A program made the translations under genes and the position numbers. 5,478 nucleotides of DNA from Flavobacterium psychrophilum (GTDB lineage Bacteria > Bacteroidota > Bacteroidia > Flavobacteriales > Flavobacteriaceae), in assembly GCA_003243255.1 (NCBI GenBank), contig QFQM01000272.1:1-5478 (forward strand), in the 5' to 3' direction. Below are positions 1 through 5,478 of the stretch, piece by piece; within the stretch, counting starts at the first letter, position 1, and every line of letters begins with the position of its first letter. The notes beneath the pieces were generated by a model. It worked only from the letters and a program-made list of their open reading frames with translations, was not told the DNA's origin and searched no databases.

Positions 1-1392
1 GAGTAACCACACCGCCCCCCCCATGAAAATACCCTTCGCCATCATCTTATTTTGCCGCCAGCCACGCATACTTACATAGCATAAAAGCAGGAACAGCATT
101 GTTACATTAAAAACTCCCGATAAAATCGGGTAAAAATTCAATACCCATACTTTATTACTGTTCATCCGGGTGAGGATAGATGCGCCTTTATACCCAAACC
201 AGGTATTTGTAATGGGTGGTATGTAAGTCTTGCCAGAATTGAAGCTCTCCAAAAATTCCACAGGGGGCGCATAATATTTTTTAGCGTTGGGCCATATAAA
301 ATATTACAAAAAATGCCATGGATACTGCTTGATAATATATATCCCGTAGTCTTTGTATAAAGGCCCCATAGATGCCCATTTTTTTAATTCAATAGCTGTC
401 GTATCTTTCTCAAAAAGGTTGTTGCGGTATTTCATGAGGGGCATTCCGGGTGACCACATGTAAAAAGTGCTTGCCTGGACTCTTTCTGCAGGAAATCTAT
501 TCACATCCCGGGTGGTATCAAAATACTGTCTTATCATAATATCCAAAGCTCTAAATCTCTCAGGCACTGGTTTACGCGCCGCACGGTCTACATACCGATA
601 GGCATACATGGCATTATTGGCCCACTGCCATCCACTGAAAGGGGAATACTGGGCATAGCCAGTGAGTTTATAATATTTATTAGTAGTGTAACTGACAAAT
701 AACCAGCACAATAAGAAGGCAATACCTAAGCTTATTAATTTCATACGCCAAGTTATCGTTGGGGCCAATGTAAAAGCCACCAACGCAATAAAGGGATAAA
801 TCAGTGCATTATATCTGACAGTGAATGCAATGAACAAAACTATCGTATGAATTACCAGTATCCAGACCGAGGGCCGGTGAATGATCCACAAAAGCAGGCA
901 AAACCAGGTAAGACTGAGGGCTACAAAAAAACCGTCGCTGCTCACCAAATTACCCAAATGCAAGAAGAGTGGATTTACCACCATAAAAGCCCAAAGTACC
1001 ATTCGTGTAATGCGGTGGGGCTGATAAAAATAAAACATTGAAAAAACTAAAAACAAGACACTGCTTTGCAGAAACAAATACTGAAAAAATACCAAAGCGG
1101 TATCAGAGCGGGTAAAAACACTAAACAGACGAAGAAAACGTGAATAGCCAACCATATAAGTATTAATATCAGCATTTTCAAAAGCGGCATATAAATAAGA
1201 AAAAGAATCGCCATGAATAAAGCTGGCAAAAGGATACAGGTATTTGAAGATTGAAAACTGAACAACCATTGAAACGCCAGATATAATAAGCAACCATTTG
1301 TGAACCCGATCCTTAAGCAAAAAATGTTTAAACGAAGACAGCTGATAGGTTACTATTGATTGCCTTGCATCCATAACAGTAATAACTTCCAT
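1..1392 (-). pseudogene. GT-C-like polytopic membrane protein, second tandem copy, interrupted by an in-frame stop; 3' end outside window
   Basis: Multi-pass inner-membrane protein, paralogous to the gene immediately upstream. Shared blocks include an N-terminal membrane segment followed by YPFA and an acidic loop (GDS here), a GY..FLRL block, a NLV(S/T)SD block and the long motif KKWASMGPLY. The open frame stops at TAA 304-306. Reading on in the same frame gives YFIWPNAKKYYAPP, which aligns without gaps to YYILPNLKNYYVPE of the intact copy. The TAA sits where that copy has Lys, so one AAA-to-TAA change explains it. The frame then stays open to position 1 (a further 101 codons), including RMNSNKV and a hydrophobic segment. 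Start: ATG 1392 lies 25 nt after the upstream stop and gives an N-terminus close to the paralogue's. ATG 1374 is an alternative. ATG 1467 would overlap the upstream gene by 50 nt and adds residues the paralogue lacks. Membrane glycosyltransferase activity is inferred from topology only. A sequencing error at the stop is possible. Confidence 0.8.
304..306 (-). other. In-frame premature TAA stop
   Basis: The codon before it ends the series YPWHFL and the codon after it begins YFIWPN. The intact paralogue reads YPGLYWKYYILPN across the same stretch with equal spacing, so the stop replaces a Lys codon. The lesion removes the C-terminal membrane segments and the last part of the large extracytoplasmic domain. 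Confidence 0.8.
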
Positions 1393-1417
1393 ATTGGATA
1401 ATTGTGTGATTCGATAA

Positions 1418-2953
1418 TTAAAGTGGATTGGACTGAAGCATTGAAGAAGGTAACTTTTCACCTGCATTTTTGTTAAACGCCATTTGTACTAACATACCAA
1501 CAAAAACAGCACCAAAGGTCAATGTAAGCTGCATAACAAATAGTTGCTGGCGTAGAACGATGGGCGAAGCCCATACACTAAACATTAAATTGGCTAACCA
1601 GGTAAATAATAACAGTACCAACATTCGCATAACATAAGGACTAACAGCGGAAAGACCGCCTGCCAATAATAAGGCAATAAAACCAAGTACAAAAACAAGA
1701 TTGATTACAGCAAATGGAACACTTGCATAATACGGCACTTTCAATAACTTACTCTTAAATACTGTAGTAACCTTGTTGCTATTCCATTGAAAAAAGGCAA
1801 CAGCTTCTTTTCCAGCAGTGTCTTTGAGTCTATTATAAGTACTCAACGCTTCCGTTTCCGGAACGTAATAGTTCTTAAGATTGGGTAGTATGTAGTATTT
1901 CCAGTAAAGACCAGGGTATTCATCCATTAAAAAATTTCCGTATTGCGCATATAGCGGCCCCATGCTTGCCCATTTTTTAAACGAACTGGAAGAATCGTCG
2001 CTTGCCCACGTTTGCTGCATATATGCTTTCAGTGGTGCATTTTGTTTCTGCAGATAATAATCATCTGGCTTTCTATCGGGTCTAACGAAAGCAGGAATCT
2101 TATTCAACGCTGTCATATGCTCATTCACAATGCCATGCAATTCACGAAACCGACCGCGTACTTTCTTACGATCTAAGGTGTCAGCATGTGCATAAGCATA
2201 AAGCACATTAGAAGCCTTTTGCCATCCCCATTGAGCAGAAAACTGTACCCAATCGGACCGCCTTTTAAACTCTGCCTGGGTGCCGCCAAGAAACCCAGCG
2301 AACAATACTACTATCGTCCCTATTCCTATTGCGACGTTCCTTCTTTGCATTGGCAAGAAAAAAAACACCAAAATACTGATGAGCATACAATACCAGGCAT
2401 TATGATTCACCATAAAAAGTAATAAAAGCAAGCCGGCATGCACTAATACAGATGGGAGTCGTGGCTGATATAAAAGCCACAGCAACTGCGTAAACCAGAG
2501 TAATATAAGCGTAGCAAAAAGACTGTCAGAAGTAACTAGGTTGCTGACGTGCAATAGTAAAGGATTCAATACACTAATTACAATCAATATCCGGACAATC
2601 CATTTGTCAGTTATCAATAAATATTTAATACTAAACAACAAATACAGGATAGCCCCTTGTAATATAAGATATTGGAGGAGCACAAGAATAGTATCATTGC
2701 TGGTAAAGCTACTAACCAGCCGCAGGAACATAGGATAACCTACAGGTAAATAACCAACGGCCCAATTCTTATGCGCCGCCTCTATAGCGACATAGCTTTC
2801 ATCCGCCAGGTTGGCAAAAGGATATAAAATTTTAAATACAACAAATTGAGTAAGCACAACTGCGGCGACCAATAAAAGAATTATTTTATTTTCCTTTTCT
2901 TGCCATATCCAATTTCTAAAAGGTAAGGTATGAGCAGGAACTCCAGATAGCAT
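1418..2953 (-). CDS. Polytopic membrane protein, putative GT-C-type glycosyltransferase
   Basis: A 511-residue integral membrane protein. Hydrophobic segments lie near residues 23-45, 87-113, 118-135, 140-163, 170-187, 189-207 and 208-226. A large soluble region follows (about 227-410), then three further segments (about 411-436, 443-463, 470-493). This layout, with an acidic pair (D51-E52) in the loop after the first membrane segment, a GYPMFLRL block (72-79) and TSDSLF (141-146), resembles PMT/ArnT-like GT-C enzymes. Those use polyprenyl-phosphate-linked sugars on the outer face of the inner membrane. No substrate can be named, and the catalytic role of D51/E52 is inferred. ATG 2953 is the only in-frame ATG after an upstream stop at 2966-2968. 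The gene is followed by a tandem paralogue on the same strand and probably shares its transcript. A possible small ORF overlaps its start by 38 nt. Alternative: a membrane protein of unknown function that only shares the fold. Confidence 0.82.
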   Translation of the reverse strand: MLSGVPAHTLPFRNWIWQEKENKIILLLVAAVVLTQFVVFKILYPFANLADESYVAIEAAHKNWAVGYLPVGYPMFLRLVSSFTSNDTILVLLQYLILQGAILYLLFSIKYLLITDKWIVRILIVISVLNPLLLHVSNLVTSDSLFATLILLWFTQLLWLLYQPRLPSVLVHAGLLLLLFMVNHNAWYCMLISILVFFFLPMQRRNVAIGIGTIVVLFAGFLGGTQAEFKRRSDWVQFSAQWGWQKASNVLYAYAHADTLDRKKVRGRFRELHGIVNEHMTALNKIPAFVRPDRKPDDYYLQKQNAPLKAYMQQTWASDDSSSSFKKWASMGPLYAQYGNFLMDEYPGLYWKYYILPNLKNYYVPETEALSTYNRLKDTAGKEAVAFFQWNSNKVTTVFKSKLLKVPYYASVPFAVINLVFVLGFIALLLAGGLSAVSPYVMRMLVLLLFTWLANLMFSVWASPIVLRQQLFVMQLTLTFGAVFVGMLVQMAFNKNAGEKLPSSMLQSNPL

Positions 2954-3086
2954 AGCAGTAAAGCATTAGATTAATAAACGAGTAATGAATAAGCTGTAAG
3001 TTAACCGTCATTTCTAATGCAAGCAGTAGATAGTATAATGCGGATAGTATTTTCATGGCGCTGTATAAAACTTCCAGTTTCATCAT
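2916..3086 (-). CDS. Possible small hydrophobic membrane peptide upstream of the GT-C-like gene
   Basis: A 56-codon frame starts at ATG 3086 (with further ATGs at 3083 and 3056) and ends at TAG 2916-2918. The product begins MMKLEVLYSAMKILSALYYL and is mostly hydrophobic, with two candidate membrane stretches (about residues 9-29 and 36-56) and few charges after the N-terminus. An A-rich leader (GAAAAGAAAA) precedes the start, as is common in Bacteroidota. It overlaps the start of the 511-residue gene by 38 nt in another frame, so translational coupling is possible. I do not recognise a family. It could be a real small partner protein or a chance frame in leader sequence; its composition favours a coding role only weakly. 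Confidence 0.35.
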   Translation of the reverse strand: MMKLEVLYSAMKILSALYYLLLALEMTVNLQLIHYSFINLMLYCYAIWSSCSYLTF

Positions 3087-3307
3087 CCATTTTTCTTTTC
3101 TAATTATTTCGCCATATTAATTTTACAAAGTAGTCACAACAACTGTAGCACCTTTATCTATACAATTTATTATCGGACATAACAGCAAGTCAGGATCCAC
3201 TTGTTAAGCTCGTCTGATATGTGGGTAAGCCGAAAACCACTTAACAGAGTAGGCAATCATTTACCAAATCAGACTTTAGCTTTTTGATTGCAAAAGGCAC
3301 CATTATT
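3087..3307. promoter_or_regulatory. Divergent intergenic region
   Basis: AT-rich spacer between the minus-strand membrane gene cluster and the plus-strand secreted-protein gene, so promoters for both should lie here. On the plus strand, TAGCTTTT (3277-3284) is one mismatch from the Bacteroidota -7 consensus TAnnTTTG, but I see no convincing TTG -33 box at the right distance. On the minus strand, TACAGTTG (about 3140-3147) also has one mismatch and a TTG upstream, but with a short spacer. Neither promoter is well supported. Confidence 0.3.
3202..3246. repeat. Imperfect inverted repeat upstream of the secreted-protein gene
   Basis: TGTTAAG (3202-3208) is the exact reverse complement of CTTAACA (3240-3246). 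Inside it, GTGG (3221-3224) complements CCAC (3237-3240). The right arm CCACTTAACA would pair fully with the left side if a 12-13 nt bulge were looped out. It lies about 60 nt before the ATG and could be an operator or a leader hairpin. It is short enough to be chance. Confidence 0.3.
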
Positions 3308-3595
3308 ATGAAAAAAGCAAAAATTATGTTAATGACCTTGGCTGTTTTCACAGTTTTAGGAGCAGCGCTCGCATTCAAAGCCAAAACATTTAATACAATA
3401 TTCTGTACAACAACCTATTCCGGCGGATCTCCTGTGGGCATTTGCAATTCTACCACTCTGCTCAGCAGTCAACAAGTTCTGGGGGATCCCAATGTGTACG
3501 CTACTTCATTTGACAAAGAAGATAAAATCATTACAACTACTCTTCAATGTACTGATGAATTAGATTGCCCGGCTGTAAGATTAATTGTCGACTAA
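3308..3595 (+). CDS. Small exported four-cysteine protein of the Bacteroidota DUF6520-like type
   Basis: A 95-residue protein with a clear signal peptide: positively charged MKKAK, a hydrophobic core from about residue 7 to 22, and a likely cleavage after ALA (residue 22). The mature part is about 73 residues, rich in Thr and Ser, with four cysteines (33, 46, 81, 87) that could form two disulfides in the periplasm or outside. The form MKK-hydrophobic-AFK-CTTT with paired late cysteines resembles the many small Bacteroidota proteins grouped as DUF6520. That assignment is from memory of the family's appearance and is tentative; the function is unknown. ATG 3308 is preferred because it begins a canonical signal peptide and has AAAGG about 11 nt upstream. 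The frame is open back to a TTG at 3284, but that would put extra residues before the signal. The gene stands alone and is closed by a strong terminator. Confidence 0.75.
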   Translation: MKKAKIMLMTLAVFTVLGAALAFKAKTFNTIFCTTTYSGGSPVGICNSTTLLSSQQVLGDPNVYATSFDKEDKIITTTLQCTDELDCPAVRLIVD

Positions 3596-3641
3596 TCAAT
3601 GCCTCTATTAAGTAAGGCCTCGGGAACTGGGTCTTACAAAT

Positions 3642-3682
3642 AAAAAGATGGAGCTGCAAGCACTTTGCAGCTCCATCTTTTT
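3642..3682. terminator. Strong bidirectional rho-independent terminator
   Basis: A perfect 18-bp inverted repeat (3642-3659 against 3665-3682) with a 5-nt loop GCACT. The core GATGGAGCTGCAA is flanked by five A on the left and five T on the right, so transcripts in either direction end in a U-run. It ends the secreted-protein gene 46 nt after its stop and also faces minus-strand transcription coming out of the IS66 element. Confidence 0.9.
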
Positions 3683-3724
3683 ATTAATACTGGTAAATGA
3701 CTATTGAACCGCGGTGAGGGCCTT

Positions 3725-4812
3725 CTAGTTTTGGGGAAGCAGTTCTTTAATCCTAGTGGCAGGGAAGGTTGGCATAGCAGTCAAAATATACTTCAGCCAG
3801 TCGGACGCATTAATATCCCTGCTTAGGCGGGGCAGGCTATGCAGCTTGCAGGTCGCAAACAGTGAGTAGATCATCGCCACATTCTGGGCAGCGTCGTGGC
3901 TACCCACAAAAAGATAATTATTCCGGCCCAGGGTGATCGGGCGGATAGAGTTCTCTATAAGGTTGGTGTGCATCAGCAGCATGCCGTCTGTTAAGTAAAT
4001 ACCTAACTGCTTATCCCGTTCAGAAAAATAGGTCGGTGCTTTGCCAATCGGACTGCGAACGGTTTTCAGTTTCGGGATATCTTCCTGCATCCAGTCGGCC
4101 AGTGCCCTGAATACCGGCGCCGATTTCTCCTTCCGGATGGCTAACCGTTCGTCGAAGCTCAGGTTCATTTCTTTGCAGTAGCTTTCTAGGCCATACAGTT
4201 TGCTGTACAACAGCAACACATGGTCAGCTCGCTTGTTATCGGTGAACTTCGCTTCATGGAACTTGCGCCGGGCGTGGGCGTTACAGTTTACATGGGCAAC
4301 ACCTTATAGTGAACCATAAAGCTTTGCCGGGTCTTACTCCAACTGCCCGGTCTTTATCGTATCGACCAAGGATGCATCTGTCGGCAGGTTCTCCGGGTAC
4401 ATGTTAATATACTTGCGCTCAATATGTGCAGGTAACTGGTTCCTGCCAGGATGAGGTTTCTTTTCCGTCTTTTGCTTCGTGTAAGCCGACACCAGTTGGC
4501 CATCACCAACCTTCCTGGCTTCTATTGTTTCCGCATCCAGACCCAGCAGAAACTGGCCTGGCAAAGCAAACAGCTTTTCAGTGCTTCTGGCATATACCAG
4601 CCGTTGCATTTGAAGGTACTGATGCTCGATCAGTTCCAGTCTTTGCAATTGCTTGCCCTGCTCATTGATGATTTCCTTTAATTGTTCGTTTTCTGTGCGT
4701 TGTAGCTCAATGATCTCTGTCAACTGGCTAGCGGTATTTTGAAGGGGGTGATCGTTGACGCCAATAATTTATAGTCCTCCTGTGCTTTTTCCAGGAACTT
4801 CTCCAGTTGCAT
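3725..4812 (-). pseudogene. tnpC: IS66 transposase TnpC, internally deleted and frame-broken
   Basis: Remnant of the IS66 DDE transposase. The start at ATG 4812 gives MQLEKFLEKAQEDYKLL. The frame must shift by one base at the five-G run 4744-4748 to join LQNTASQLTEIIELQ, a coiled-coil N-terminus. Next come YARSTEKL and GRNQLPAHIERKY, typical of TnpC. A TAA at 4334-4336 interrupts QLE-DPAKLY, where a Tyr is expected. Directly after that, the element jumps to GVAHVNCNAHARRKF (from 4303), preceded by another TAA (4304-4306). The missing middle normally carries zinc-binding cysteines and the first two catalytic Asp. The C-terminal part keeps TNLIENSIRP, with the catalytic Glu, followed by GRNNYLFVGS, and ends at TAG 3725. 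About 357 codons remain of a family norm around 500 or more. It cannot make active transposase. The middle loss is a deletion, since the flanking parts lie in one frame with only a few odd codons between. Confidence 0.88.
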
Positions 4813-4978
4813 ACTTCGCAGCAGCAGCTTTTTGATACCTTTCGTTTAATTCAAAATGTTCAGGGATACAAGCACTGAAAGTGTCTTCATTGTTTACATA
4901 TATAAGACACTTAACAGTAAAGTAGTACTAATCAACTATATAATATAGTTGTTCACAACTGTGAACTACCAGGCAACC
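4813..4978. other. Spacer between tnpC and tnpB
   Basis: 166 bp inside the IS, more AT-rich than the flanking transposition genes. It holds the cluster of inverted repeats described separately and no coding frame I can support. A 14-codon frame on the minus strand (4846-4890) is too short to claim. Confidence 0.5.
4923..4966. repeat. Cluster of three adjacent inverted repeats in the tnpB-tnpC spacer
   Basis: TAGTACTA (4923-4930) is a perfect palindrome. CAACTATA (4933-4940) and TATAGTTG (4944-4951) pair around the spacer TAA. GTTCACA (4951-4957) and TGTGAAC (4960-4966) pair around AC. The last two share one base. They lie just downstream of the tnpB stop on the transcribed strand. They could form hairpins in the tnp mRNA or serve as protein sites; no U-run follows, so a standard terminator is unlikely. 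Confidence 0.6.
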
Positions 4979-5353
4979 TTATATACTTCCATGCAGCGGG
5001 ACGTATTTCTCCTGGTTCAGGTAACCATCCTCGCTCAGCGTAACACCACTCAGCATCCAGGACAACTGACCGGCGGTCATTTTGTAATTCAGGGGATCAG
5101 TCTTGACCAATAGCACCTGAAAACTGCCTTCATCCAGCCGGTAGAAGATCGAGAACTCACCGCTCTCATAAATAAAGATCTTGACGGTCGTGCGCGGTTT
5201 ATTCAGAAAAATAAAGACGCCCCCTGTAATTATACCCTTGCCCATCTCAGTGCGGATAAGGGCAGCCAGACTATCAAAGGACCGGGACATCTTCACCGGC
5301 CGCCGGCACAAATAAAAATTAAGATTGTCCGACAGGTTCAGTAGTTTACTCAT
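4979..5353 (-). CDS. tnpB: IS66 accessory protein TnpB
   Basis: A 124-residue protein, close to the usual 110-125 of the family. It shows the IS66 Orf2 pattern: RRPVKMSRSFDSLAALI near residues 17-33, then GGVFIFLNKPRTTVKIF (44-60) and the block YRLDEGSFQV (71-80). TnpB is required for transposition of several IS66 elements; its biochemical role is unclear. Its ATG (5351-5353) overlaps the TGA of tnpA (5350-5352) as ATGA, so translation is probably coupled. No lesion is visible, in contrast to tnpC. Confidence 0.92.
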   Translation of the reverse strand: MSKLLNLSDNLNFYLCRRPVKMSRSFDSLAALIRTEMGKGIITGGVFIFLNKPRTTVKIFIYESGEFSIFYRLDEGSFQVLLVKTDPLNYKMTAGQLSWMLSGVTLSEDGYLNQEKYVPLHGSI

Positions 5354-5478
5354 GACAGAAGTGTTTTAAGGTATTCTGCAGGAACCTCCTTGTACAGTTT
5401 GATAGCGCCTATCTTTGCAAACAGCTGTGGCCTGTTTTGACCGAATACCGGAACTATTTCGACCTGACCAAACCCTGC
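5350..5478 (-). CDS. tnpA: IS66 protein TnpA, C-terminal 42 residues; 5' end outside window
   Basis: An open frame from the right edge ends at TGA 5350-5352. The visible part includes GFGQVEIVPVFGQNRPQLF and ends EVPAEYLKTLLS. Identification rests mainly on position: IS66 tnpA lies directly upstream of tnpB, and the two share the ATGA stop-start overlap here. Full-length TnpA proteins of this family are small and carry a helix-turn-helix near the N-terminus, which would lie outside the window. No defect can be seen in the visible portion. Confidence 0.75.
   Translation of the reverse strand, partial: AGFGQVEIVPVFGQNRPQLFAKIGAIKLYKEVPAEYLKTLLS

Larger units (their letters stand above)
3693..5478 (-). 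mobile_element. IS66-family insertion sequence, degenerate, running off the right edge
   Basis: Contains the three genes typical of IS66 in the usual order on the minus strand: tnpA (partial), tnpB and tnpC. The base composition is visibly richer in GC than the flanking genes. The proposed end near 3693 rests on GTAAATGACTATTGAACCGC (3693-3712) just outside the tnpC stop; IS66 terminal repeats usually begin GTAA. The other terminus is outside the window, so the inverted repeat and the usual 8-bp target duplication (here TAATACTG, 3685-3692, if the boundary is right) cannot be confirmed. The element family is secure; the exact boundary is an inference. Confidence 0.8.

Noticed and set aside
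847..1041. Plus-strand open frame of 64 codons
   Set aside because: It lies opposite the membrane-protein gene, whose frame is supported by a paralogue; its composition is not protein-like.
1047..1265. Second minus-strand frame inside the interrupted membrane gene
   Set aside because: Hydrophobic only because it shadows membrane-segment codons in another frame.
2186..2738. Two plus-strand frames (2186-2422 and 2541-2738)
   Set aside because: Antisense shadows of the 511-residue gene, with no family resemblance.
3284..3307. TTG start upstream of the secreted-protein gene
   Set aside because: It would put eight extra residues before a canonical MKKAK signal peptide; ATG 3308 fits better.
4219..4219. 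GTG as a genuine start for the C-terminal TnpC fragment
   Set aside because: The IS66 motif NCNAHARRKFHEA continues in frame upstream of it, so it is an internal codon of a broken gene.
4426..4681. Two overlapping plus-strand frames opposite tnpC
   Set aside because: Antisense to the recognised TnpC N-terminal coding sequence.
4846..4890. Minus-strand 14-codon frame MKTLSVLVSLNILN between tnpB and tnpC
   Set aside because: Too short, with no supporting signal; noted only as a conceivable leader peptide.
4769..4900. Minus-strand frame reading ERYQKAAAAKYATGEV upstream of tnpC
   Set aside because: It ends at a stop before the coiled coil. The MQLEKFLEKAQEDY frame joins much more naturally to the rest of TnpC.

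Overview
The window looks like a chromosomal segment of a Bacteroidota bacterium, most likely a Chitinophagaceae/Chitinophaga-like organism. This is inferred from the modest GC content, starts with A-rich leaders and few strong Shine-Dalgarno sites, a small four-cysteine secreted protein of a type common in that phylum, and an IS66 element of Bacteroidota character. No rRNA, tRNA or CRISPR array is visible.

Positions 1-3086 (minus strand) hold a compact gene cluster. It reads, in transcription order, a possible 56-residue membrane peptide, a complete 511-residue polytopic membrane protein resembling GT-C glycosyltransferases, and a tandem paralogue of that protein. The paralogue is interrupted by an in-frame TAA at 304-306. 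Translation beyond that stop continues in the same frame to the window edge and keeps aligning with the intact copy, so this is a nonsense-mutated gene rather than a naturally short one.

Positions 3087-3307 form a divergent intergenic region with an imperfect inverted repeat. Positions 3308-3595 (plus strand) encode a 95-residue exported small protein, followed by a near-ideal 18-bp-stem terminator (3642-3682) that should work in both directions.

From about 3693 to the right edge lies an IS66-family insertion sequence, read on the minus strand as tnpA (C-terminus only), tnpB (intact) and tnpC. The tnpC gene is badly decayed: it has a probable one-base frameshift near its start, a nonsense codon, an internal deletion that removes the segment carrying the first two catalytic aspartates, and a further stop at the deletion junction. 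The element therefore cannot move on its own transposase. A cluster of three adjacent inverted repeats sits between tnpB and tnpC.

The overall picture is a duplicated membrane glycosyltransferase-like locus losing one copy, next to a dying IS66 element. I do not see clear evidence of a new defence or mobile system. The tandem membrane pair with its possible small partner, and the nonsense lesion, are the parts most worth following.
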